From assembly GCA_965217935.1 (NCBI GenBank), contig OZ244581.1, positions 3,286,001-3,350,000 of the forward strand: DNA of 64,000 nt. Reading direction: 5' to 3'. Shown piece after piece: positions 16,027 to 23,327 of this stretch. The notes under the pieces were generated by a model. The model worked only from the letters and a program-made list of their open reading frames with translations. It was not told the DNA's origin and ran no database searches. The DNA is from JBBROS01 sp965217935 (lineage in GTDB: Bacteria > Pseudomonadota > Alphaproteobacteria > Acetobacterales > Acetobacteraceae). Each line of letters begins with the position of its first letter. Position 1 is the first letter of the stretch. Both the position numbers and the translations under genes were made by a program.

Positions 16027-16939
16027 GGAGATCGACGAGCTGCCGGAGGGCATGGACGATGCCGGGCCGGACGTGCCGGAGCCGGCGGGGCCGCATACCG
16101 TGCGCGTCCGCGACGTCCGGGTGGCGAATGACCTGCCGTTCGTGCTGATCGCCGGGCCGTGCCAGATCGAGAGCGAGCAGCACGCCTTCGAGATGGCCGA
16201 GGCGCTGCAGCGGATCGCGAGCGCGGCCGGGGTGCCGCTGATCTATAAATCCAGCTTCGACAAGGCCAACCGCACGAGCGCCCAGGCGGCGCGCGGGGTC
16301 GGGATGCCGAGGGGCCTGTCCATCCTGGCCGCGGTGCGGGAGCGGTTCCGGATGCCGGTGCTGACCGACGTTCACGACCCGCGCCAGTGCGACCCGGCGG
16401 CGGAGGCGGTCGACGTGCTGCAGATCCCCGCGTTCCTGTGCCGGCAAACGGATCTGCTGATCGCGGCCGGCGAGACGGGGCGGGCGGTCAACGTGAAGAA
16501 GGGGCAGTTCCTGGCGCCCTGGGACATGGCGCACGTGGCGGCCAAGATCGCCGAGACCGGCAACGAAAGCATCCTGCTGACCGAACGCGGCGCGAGTTTC
16601 GGCTACAACACGCTGGTCAATGATTTCCGGGCCTTGCCGCTGATGGCGCGCACCGGTTACCCGGTGGTGTTCGACGCGACGCACTCGGTGCAGCAGCCGG
16701 GAGGGCAGGGGGCCTCCTCCGGCGGCCAGCGGGAGTTCGCCCCGGCGCTGGCGCGGGCGGCGCTGGCCGTGGGCGTGGCGGCGGTGTTCATCGAGACGCA
16801 TCAAGACCCGGATCGCGCGCCGAGCGACGGGCCGACGATGATCCCGTTGCAGGAGATGCCGGCGTTGCTGACGCGGCTGCGGCAGTTCGACGACCTGGCC
16901 AAGAACTTCGCCGGCGTCACGGACCCCGGCGCGACGTGA
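16019..16939 (+). CDS. kdsA: 3-deoxy-8-phosphooctulonate synthase (KDO8P synthase)
   Basis: Condenses arabinose 5-phosphate and phosphoenolpyruvate into KDO8P, the precursor of the lipopolysaccharide inner core. Motifs: LIAGPCQIES, YKSSFDKANRTS, PVLTDVHDP, DVLQIPAFLCRQTDLL, KKGQFLAPWDM and FIETHQDPDRAPSDGP. The LTDVHDP and KKGQ signatures are intact. Start is uncertain: TTG at 16019 overlaps pyrG, while ATG at 16052 would give 295 residues but has GGAGGG only 1 bp upstream. The N-terminal 30 acidic residues are not conserved in the family. Confidence 0.95.
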   Translation: MSEEIDELPEGMDDAGPDVPEPAGPHTVRVRDVRVANDLPFVLIAGPCQIESEQHAFEMAEALQRIASAAGVPLIYKSSFDKANRTSAQAARGVGMPRGLSILAAVRERFRMPVLTDVHDPRQCDPAAEAVDVLQIPAFLCRQTDLLIAAGETGRAVNVKKGQFLAPWDMAHVAAKIAETGNESILLTERGASFGYNTLVNDFRALPLMARTGYPVVFDATHSVQQPGGQGASSGGQREFAPALARAALAVGVAAVFIETHQDPDRAPSDGPTMIPLQEMPALLTRLRQFDDLAKNFAGVTDPGAT

Positions 16940-16999
16940 GCCGCGGCTTGTGCCGACCCATGATCGGCGCGGCTTGAGCCAACTTAGGATTGGCCCGGC

Positions 17000-18091
17000 G
17001 TGAACCGAGGCACGCTCGGGGCCGCGTTCGCCGCGGGCGGCAGCAACCTCGATCTGATGCGCCTCGCCGGCGCGGCGCTGGTGCTGGTCAGCCATTCCTG
17101 GGTGCTGACCGGGCGTGCGGAAAGCGAGCCGTTCGCGCCGCTGTTGCTGAACTACACGGACGGCGGCGGGCTCGCGGTGGCGATGTTCTTCGTCGTCAGC
17201 GGCTTCCTGATCGCGCGCTCGGCGATGCTGCATCCGGTGGCCGACTACCTGCGGGCGCGGGCGCTGCGCATCTACCCGGCCTTCGCGGCGGCGATCCTGG
17301 CGCAGACGTTCGCCGTCGGGCTGGCCGCGACCACGCTGCCTGCAGGGACGTATCTCAGCGATGGCGCAACATGGGATGCGGCGCTGCGCGGCCTCCTGTT
17401 CAGTCCGCGGCTCGGTCTGCCGGGCGTGTTCGAGGGCAACCCGCTGCCCTCGGCGGTGAACGGCTCGCTGTGGACCTTGCGGATCGAGGTCCTGTGCTAC
17501 GGCGGCCTGTTGGGCATGGCCGTGCTGGGCCTACTGCGGCGGGGCCGGGTGCTGCTCGCGGTGGCGGGCGGATTCGCGGCGCTGGGGGTCACGATCGCGG
17601 CGCGGGCGGGGCTTGCGCCGTCCGCGTTGGGAACGCTGCGGGTCGTGTCGATCCTGGACTGCGGGCTGCATTTCATCGCGGGCGCCGCGCTTTGGTGCTA
17701 TCGCGACCAGGCGCCGCGGCGATGGTGGCTGGCAGGTTTGGGTGTGGGCGCGTTGGCGGCCGGGCGGGAGAGCTGGGCGGGGCCGGTGCTGTTCCACCTC
17801 GTGCTGCCCTACCTGGTGCTTTGGCTGGCGCTGACGCCGCCGGTCGCGGCCGGGCTGCTGCGGCGGCTGGGCGACGTGTCTTACGGGACGTATCTTTACG
17901 CATTCCCGGTGCAGCAATCGTTGCTGGCGGCGTTCGGGCCGGGAATGGGGCCGGTCGGGCTGGCATTGACGGCTTTGCCGATCGCGCTCGGCTGCGGGAT
18001 GCTGTCGCGCTGGGCGGTGGAGCGGCCGGCGTTGCGGTGGCGACGTCTGCGTGTCGCGCCTGGGCGGCCGGCTGAGATGGGGCGGCCATGA
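17000..18091 (+). CDS. Acyltransferase 3 family membrane protein (OafA/YrhL-like)
   Basis: A 363-residue protein with about ten hydrophobic segments. The first helix carries RLAGAALVLVSHSW (the catalytic His), followed by GFLIARS and YLRARALRIYPAF, the R-x10-H region shared by OafA-type O-acyltransferases that acetylate polysaccharides or lipids; the C-terminal YGTYLYAFPVQQ is also typical. GTG start. It follows kdsA by 60 bp and may modify lipopolysaccharide or another envelope glycan (inference). Confidence 0.88.
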   Translation: MNRGTLGAAFAAGGSNLDLMRLAGAALVLVSHSWVLTGRAESEPFAPLLLNYTDGGGLAVAMFFVVSGFLIARSAMLHPVADYLRARALRIYPAFAAAILAQTFAVGLAATTLPAGTYLSDGATWDAALRGLLFSPRLGLPGVFEGNPLPSAVNGSLWTLRIEVLCYGGLLGMAVLGLLRRGRVLLAVAGGFAALGVTIAARAGLAPSALGTLRVVSILDCGLHFIAGAALWCYRDQAPRRWWLAGLGVGALAAGRESWAGPVLFHLVLPYLVLWLALTPPVAAGLLRRLGDVSYGTYLYAFPVQQSLLAAFGPGMGPVGLALTALPIALGCGMLSRWAVERPALRWRRLRVAPGRPAEMGRP

Positions 18092-18211
18092 TACGCGGGG
18101 AGGGTTTCCCATGCGCACGCTCAACGGATTGGCCGCGTAAGATCCGAACGCCCCGCATTCCTTGTAACCGAGGCAGTGACACCGCCGGAGCGCCTCAACC
18201 AACTTTAGACT

Positions 18212-18307
18212 GCAAACGCCCTGACTGGAAAATCAGGGCGTCAATTGCCAGTCCAGATCAGTGTTGGACCCTTGCCGCCCTTACATAGTCAGGGCGGCAA
18301 GGGTCTA
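18212..18307. repeat. Intergenic palindromic repeat, family 1 copy A (also terminator-like)
   Basis: A ~96-bp element between convergent genes with two hairpins: CGCCCTGA (18217-18224) pairs with TCAGGGCG (18233-18240), and a 13-bp perfect stem CCCTTGCCGCCCT (18269-18281) pairs with 18291-18303 around a 9-bp loop. The core TCAATTGCCAGTCCAGATCA (18241-18260) recurs exactly in copy B at 44998. The element ends in TCTAG, whose CTA is the complement of the TAG stop of the minus-strand gene. It probably serves as a bidirectional terminator. Confidence 0.85.
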
Positions 18308-19105
18308 GTCGGCTTGACCCATATGCGTTAACGCAATCCGCATGGGTTCGCTGGAGAGCTGCTGCAAGCCAGTCAATGCTTCGCTGTAGTCAATGATCAG
18401 GTATAACGGCGACGTAATCGACAAGGCCGACAATACGACGACGATGTAGATCAATTTGTTGCGCGGAGCGGTCAGGGCAAAGATCGCGAACACGATCGAG
18501 AGCCACGAAGTCAGTATCGATAGGAAAGCCCACGAGACTGTCGAGTTGGCGGAGAAGACCAAGCGCCAGCGCTGCTGGATCGTCTGCGCCACGCGGTCGC
18601 GCAATCGCGCGGCTGTCTGCCGATGAAACTCGGTCCCTGGCGCAAGACGCCCAATGGCCACGTCAATGTCCGAGAGCATGTTGCCAAGGGCCGCGCCCTC
18701 CACGCTGCGTAACCCTGAAGCGTGATCGAAGCGCGGGTAGCGGCCGGGCGGCAATGGTTCGCCCGGCCATGTGTCGGCGATCGCTGCAGCAGTGTAGCTT
18801 CGTAGCAGCTTGCGAATGACGTCCGCTTCAGCGCCATACACGCGGAGACGATGATCGAGTTCGATCAAATCCGCGCCGAACACTCTCAATTCGTTGTTGA
18901 GCTCATCGAATCTTTCTTTGGCGGAGGAGGTCAGCAACCCGAGCACGAGCGCCGAGAAGGTCAGCAGCATTCCCATAAGGAGCCGGACGCTTTCCACCGA
19001 CTTCTCTGAAACGAAACGTTCATGCAGCTTGCGTTGCGCGCTCCATCCGGCGGCCGCACTGAGCAGCAGCGTCATGAAGACCAGGGCTGGGAACGCGACG
19101 TACAA
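18305..19105 (-). CDS. DUF4239 (bestrophin-like) membrane protein
   Basis: A 266-residue protein with two N-terminal transmembrane segments (about 3-22 and 41-60), a soluble middle (70-200) containing DELNNELRVFGADLIELDHRLRVYG and two C-terminal segments (about 195-250). This two-plus-two arrangement and the S-A-x-x-x-F-x-x-L cytosolic start match the DUF4239 family, whose members look like bestrophin-type channels but lack assigned function. Codon use is less GC-rich than neighbours. Its TAG stop lies inside the family 1 repeat. Confidence 0.8.
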   Translation of the reverse strand: MYVAFPALVFMTLLLSAAAGWSAQRKLHERFVSEKSVESVRLLMGMLLTFSALVLGLLTSSAKERFDELNNELRVFGADLIELDHRLRVYGAEADVIRKLLRSYTAAAIADTWPGEPLPPGRYPRFDHASGLRSVEGAALGNMLSDIDVAIGRLAPGTEFHRQTAARLRDRVAQTIQQRWRLVFSANSTVSWAFLSILTSWLSIVFAIFALTAPRNKLIYIVVVLSALSITSPLYLIIDYSEALTGLQQLSSEPMRIALTHMGQAD

Positions 19106-19117
19106 AACTGGCTCAGG

Positions 19118-20080
19118 TTATCCTGCCACTTCATTTGGCGCCTCTCGTCCGGCCAGCACCGCGTCGATTCCGTCCAGCACGAGGAATCCCATCGCGTCGC
19201 GCGTCTCCACCGTGGCGCTGCCCAAGTGCGGCAGCAGGACGACGTTTTCGAGCTCCAGGTAGCGCTCACTGACTCGCGGCTCATCGTTGTAGACGTCAAG
19301 CCCGGCGGCTGCGACCCGGCCCGACCGCAGCGCGTCGATCAGCGCATCGTCGTCGATCAAGGCGCCTCGGGCCGCGTTGGCGACGATTGCGCCCGGCGGC
19401 AGCTTGGCAATGCGCTCGGCGTTCAGCCAGCGCCGCGTGCCTGCCCCGCCCGGCGCGTGGAGGGAAAGCACGTCGCAGGCCGCGAGGAAGCTGTCGTCGC
19501 CGGCGTGGTACGTCGCCTCGCCCTCCAGGTCCGGGGGCAGGCGCTGCTGGTCGCGGTAGTGCGTCTCCATCCCGAACCCGCGCGCCATCCGCGCCAGCTC
19601 GCGCCCGATCCGGCCCATGCCGAAGATGCCCAGCCGCCGGCCCGAGACCAGCGTGCCCAGCAACTGCGTCGGCGCCCACCCACCCCAGCCGCCGCCGCGC
19701 ACCAGCCGCTCGCCCTCGTTGGCCCGGCGCGCGGCGGCCAGGATCAGCAGCATCGCGCATTCCGCGGTCGCCACGCTCAGCACGTCCGGCGTATGGACCA
19801 CCTTTATGCCCCGCGCCCGCGCCGCGGCCACGTCCACGTGGTCGAACCCGACGCTGAAGGTGCCGATCACCCGCACGCTGTCCGGCAGGCGGGCGATCAC
19901 CTGACCGTCCACCCGCTCCGCCGGGCAGCACAGCACCGCGTCCGCGCCCTGCGCCCGGGCGATGATGTCGTCGCCCGTGACCGGCATGTCGTCGGCGTTC
20001 AAGCGCGCCTCGTAGTCCCGCGCCGCGCGCGCCTCCACTGCGGCGGGGAGGCGGCGGGTGACGAGGAGGACCGGCTTCAT
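19118..20080 (-). CDS. D-2-hydroxyacid dehydrogenase (glycerate/hydroxypyruvate reductase-like)
   Basis: A 320-residue NAD(P)-dependent oxidoreductase. The Rossmann motif is GIFGMGRIGRELA (about 148-160), catalytic Arg in NAARGALIDDDAL, Glu in DVYNDEPRV and His in LLPHLGSATVET. Reduces 2-ketoacids such as glyoxylate or hydroxypyruvate to D-2-hydroxyacids. It is a tandem paralogue of the next gene (4-bp gap), with matching SVGFDHVDVAAA segments, indicating duplication followed by divergence. Confidence 0.92.
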   Translation of the reverse strand: MKPVLLVTRRLPAAVEARAARDYEARLNADDMPVTGDDIIARAQGADAVLCCPAERVDGQVIARLPDSVRVIGTFSVGFDHVDVAAARARGIKVVHTPDVLSVATAECAMLLILAAARRANEGERLVRGGGWGGWAPTQLLGTLVSGRRLGIFGMGRIGRELARMARGFGMETHYRDQQRLPPDLEGEATYHAGDDSFLAACDVLSLHAPGGAGTRRWLNAERIAKLPPGAIVANAARGALIDDDALIDALRSGRVAAAGLDVYNDEPRVSERYLELENVVLLPHLGSATVETRDAMGFLVLDGIDAVLAGREAPNEVAG

Positions 20081-20084
20081 CGGC

Positions 20085-21053
20085 TCAGCTCCACAACGGG
20101 TCGATCGCCGGGCGGCCGGCCAGCACCGCGGCGATGTTGTCGAGCGCGCGGAAGCCCATGGCGTTGCGGGTCTCGGTCGTGGCGCTGCCCATGTGCGGCG
20201 TCAGGAACACGTTCGGCAGCTCGGCGAGGCGGCGGTCGAACGCCGGTTCCGTCCGGTATACGTCAAGCCCGGCGGCGAACAGGTGGCCGCTCTTCAGAGC
20301 CTCGATCAGTGCGTCCTCGTCGATCAGGGCGCCGCGGGCGGCGTTGATCAGCACCGCGCCTTTCGGCAGTAGACTGATCGTTTCGCGGTTCATCAGCTTG
20401 TCCGTGGCCGCCCCGCCCGGCGCGTGCAGGGAGAGCAGCGCGCAACGCGGCAACATCTCGTGCAGCGAGGAAACGAACTCGGCGCCGTCCTCCTGATCCG
20501 GCGCCGCCCGCGCCACGTCGGTATAGAGCACCGTCATGCCGAAGCCGCGCCCCCGCCGGGCCACGGCGCGGCCGATGCGGCCGAAACCGACGATCCCCAG
20601 CGTTTTGCCGCTGGCCCGGATACCCAGCATGTCGCGCATCCCGAAGCTGCGGCCCCAGCCTTCGCGCATGACCGCGCCGTATTCCCCGGCGCGGCGGCAC
20701 GCGCCGAGCAGGAGCAGGAAGGCAAGGTCGGCGGTGCAGTCGGTCAGCACCTCCGGCGTGTTGGTGACGACGAGGCCCCGGGCCTTCGCGGCGGCGACGT
20801 CCACGTGGTCGAAGCCCACGCTGCAAGTGGCGGCCACTTTCACGCGCTCCGGCAGGCGGGCGACCAGGTCCGCGTTCAATTTCAGGTTGCTGCTGAAGAA
20901 CAAGGCATCTGCGCGGTGTGCTTCGAGCGCCGCGACGACCTCGTCCGGCGAGGCGTCCCGCTCGTCGAATACGTGCGCGTCGAACTCTTCCTGCGCCCGT
21001 GCCGTGACCGAGGGGGGCACGGGACGGGCCACCACGATGCGTTGCTTTGCCAT
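20085..21053 (-). CDS. D-2-hydroxyacid dehydrogenase, tandem paralogue
   Basis: A 322-residue relative of the adjacent gene with GIVGFGRIGRAVARRG (NAD binding), NAARGALIDEDAL, DVYRTEPAFD and LTPHMGSATTET carrying the Arg-Glu-His catalytic set. Start at 21053 (MAKQRIVV) is supported by GGAGGA 7 bp upstream; the longer open frame has no homology. It is divergent from the HyuA gene across 75 bp, so the two dehydrogenases and HyuA probably share a promoter region. Confidence 0.92.
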   Translation of the reverse strand: MAKQRIVVARPVPPSVTARAQEEFDAHVFDERDASPDEVVAALEAHRADALFFSSNLKLNADLVARLPERVKVAATCSVGFDHVDVAAAKARGLVVTNTPEVLTDCTADLAFLLLLGACRRAGEYGAVMREGWGRSFGMRDMLGIRASGKTLGIVGFGRIGRAVARRGRGFGMTVLYTDVARAAPDQEDGAEFVSSLHEMLPRCALLSLHAPGGAATDKLMNRETISLLPKGAVLINAARGALIDEDALIEALKSGHLFAAGLDVYRTEPAFDRRLAELPNVFLTPHMGSATTETRNAMGFRALDNIAAVLAGRPAIDPLWS

Positions 21054-21128
21054 TGCCGGTTCCTCCTGTTGCTTGGCCGCATCATGGCCGGGGTTGCCCC
21101 TGGGCGGAAGGGGCGGCAGGTTGAGGCC

Positions 21129-23204
21129 ATGCAGCACGCTCGTCTCGCCGTCGACATCGGGGGCACGTTCACCGACCTTGCCATCGAGCACGGCCCGGCC
21201 CGGACCACGATGAAGGTCCTGACCACGCCCTCGGAGCCGGAGCGCGGCGTGCTGGACGGGATCGCGGCCTTGCTGCGTCAGGCCGGGCTTGCAGCGGCCG
21301 ACATCGGCATCTTCGTCCACGGCACGACGCTCGCCACCAACGCGATCATCGAGCGCAAAGGGGCACGGACGGCGCTGGTCACCACGCAGGGGTTCCGCGA
21401 CGTGCTGGCGCTCGGCAACGAGAGCCGCTACGACCAGTACGACCTAAACATCGTGCTGCCGCAGCCGCTGGTTCCGCGCCATCTTCGCCTGCCGGTGCCG
21501 GAGCGGCTGGACAATCTGGGCGAGGTGCTGCTGCCGCTTGACGAGGGCGCGGTCGCGGCGCTGGTCCCGATCCTGCGGCGCGAGGCTGTCGAGAGCGTCG
21601 CGGTCGGCTACCTGCACAGCTTCGCCAACCCGGCGCATGAGCGGCGCACGCGCGATTTGCTCAGGGCGGCCTTGCCGGACCTGGCCGTCAGCCTGTCGTC
21701 GGACGTCTCGCCCGAGATGCGCGAGTGGGAGCGGTTCAGCACGACGGCCGCCAACGCCTACGTGCAGCCGCTGATCAGCGGCTACCTCGGGCGGCTTGAA
21801 CAGGGGCTTCGCGAGATCGGCGTCGAGGCGCCGGTGTTCCTCATGCTTTCCGGCGGCGGGCTGACGACGATCGAGACGGCCCGCCGGTTCCCGATCCGGC
21901 TGGTCGAGAGCGGGCCGGCCGGGGGCGCTATCTTCGCCGCCGACATCGCGCGGACCTGCGGGCTGGAGCGGGTGCTCAGCTTCGACATGGGGGGAACCAC
22001 CGCCAAGATCTGCCTGATCGACGCGTTCCAGCCGCAAACCTCGCGCACGTTCGAGGTGGCCCGCGTCGGGCGGTTCAAGAAAGGCTCCGGGCTGCCGCTG
22101 CGGATTCCGGTGATCGAGATGGTCGAGATCGGCGCCGGCGGCGGCAGCTTGGCGCACCTTGATGCGTTGGGCCGGATCGCGGTCGGCCCGGAGAGCGCCG
22201 GGGCGGACCCGGGGCCAGCCTGCTATGGCCGCGGCGGCGAGCGGCCCGCGGTGACGGACGCCAACCTGGCGCTCGGCCGGTATGAGCCGGCGCGGTTCGC
22301 CGGCGGCACGATGGCGCTCGACATGGCCGCGGCGGAACGGGCGCTGGACGCCGCGGTCGGCGGGCCGCTCGGGCTGGCGCCCGGGATCGCGGCGTTGGGC
22401 GTGATCGAGATGGTGGACGAGAACATGGCCAACGCCGCGCGCGTCCATGCCATCGAGAGCGGCAAGACCTATGCCGGGCGCACGCTGATCGCGTTCGGCG
22501 GCGGCGGGCCGGTCCATGCTTACCGGGTTGCCGAGAAGGTGGGGATCGGCCGCGTGCTCGTGCCGGTCGGCGCGGGCGTCGGCAGCGCCATCGGCTTCCT
22601 GCGCGCTCCGGTCGGCTACGAAGTGGTGCGCAGCCTGTATCAGCGGCTCGGCACGTTCGAGGCGGACGCCGTCAACGAGCTGCTCGCCGGCATGGCTGCC
22701 GAGGCCGCGGCGGCGGTCGCGCTCGGCAGCTTCGGCGCGGACACGGTGGAGACGCGCACGTTATACATGCGCTATGTCGGGCAAGGGCATGAGATCCCGG
22801 TGCCCTTGCCGGTCGAGGCGCTGACCGAGGCCGGCGTCGGCAGGCTGCGTGCCGCGTTCGATGCCGCGTATGCGCGGTTTTACGACCGGCCGGTGCCGGG
22901 TTCGGATGTCGAGATCATGAGTTACGCGGTGACGGTCAGCACCGTGGCCGGCGCCGTGCCGTCGCCGGCGCTGCCTGAACCCGTGCCCGCTCCGCCCCGG
23001 CGGCAAGCGGTACGCGATACGGCGACCGGCGAGGTGGCGGACTGGACGGTGCATGACCGATCCAGCCTCGGTGCGGACGCCCGCGTTGCCGGCCCGGCCA
23101 TCATCGCCGAGGATGAAACGAGCACGCTGGTCGGGCCCGGCTGGGTTGCCGCCATCGACGCGCGCGGCGTCCTGGATATGCGGCGGGATTTGAAGGGCGG
23201 CTGA
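21129..23204 (+). CDS. Hydantoinase/oxoprolinase subunit A (HyuA)
   Basis: A 691-residue ATP-dependent ring-opening enzyme subunit: ASKHA-type ATP-binding start AVDIGGTFTDLAIE, VHGTTLATNAIIERKG, RFSTTAANAYVQP, VESGPAGGAIFAA and SFDMGGTTAKICLID, ending with the usual C-terminal beta domain (GPAIIAEDETSTLV). HyuA and HyuB hydrolyse hydantoins, 5-oxoproline or related lactams, and acetone-carboxylase-like relatives also exist. No HyuB follows; a B subunit must be elsewhere or this is a single-subunit-type enzyme. ATG at 21129 starts directly at the conserved N-terminus. Confidence 0.92.
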   Translation: MQHARLAVDIGGTFTDLAIEHGPARTTMKVLTTPSEPERGVLDGIAALLRQAGLAAADIGIFVHGTTLATNAIIERKGARTALVTTQGFRDVLALGNESRYDQYDLNIVLPQPLVPRHLRLPVPERLDNLGEVLLPLDEGAVAALVPILRREAVESVAVGYLHSFANPAHERRTRDLLRAALPDLAVSLSSDVSPEMREWERFSTTAANAYVQPLISGYLGRLEQGLREIGVEAPVFLMLSGGGLTTIETARRFPIRLVESGPAGGAIFAADIARTCGLERVLSFDMGGTTAKICLIDAFQPQTSRTFEVARVGRFKKGSGLPLRIPVIEMVEIGAGGGSLAHLDALGRIAVGPESAGADPGPACYGRGGERPAVTDANLALGRYEPARFAGGTMALDMAAAERALDAAVGGPLGLAPGIAALGVIEMVDENMANAARVHAIESGKTYAGRTLIAFGGGGPVHAYRVAEKVGIGRVLVPVGAGVGSAIGFLRAPVGYEVVRSLYQRLGTFEADAVNELLAGMAAEAAAAVALGSFGADTVETRTLYMRYVGQGHEIPVPLPVEALTEAGVGRLRAAFDAAYARFYDRPVPGSDVEIMSYAVTVSTVAGAVPSPALPEPVPAPPRRQAVRDTATGEVADWTVHDRSSLGADARVAGPAIIAEDETSTLVGPGWVAAIDARGVLDMRRDLKGG

Positions 23205-23327
23205 CAGGCTTGAAGCTGACGTCTACGGCTGATCGGACTGACAAAACATGACAGTAACGATTGATTAACAATTAGCGTATAAGCAGTAGGCATTGTAATA
23301 TGCCTTCAAACGCTAGGTTGATGTCTT
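23205..23327 (+). promoter_or_regulatory. AT-rich leader, probable promoter of the carrier-protein operon
   Basis: This 123-bp gap is far richer in A/T than the surrounding coding DNA (for example GATTGATTAACAATTAGCG at 23259-23277 followed by TATAAG). It precedes the GH2 gene, whose only plausible start is TTG at 23328. No clean -35/-10 pair with standard 17-bp spacing could be defined by eye, so this is assigned on composition and position. Confidence 0.35.
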
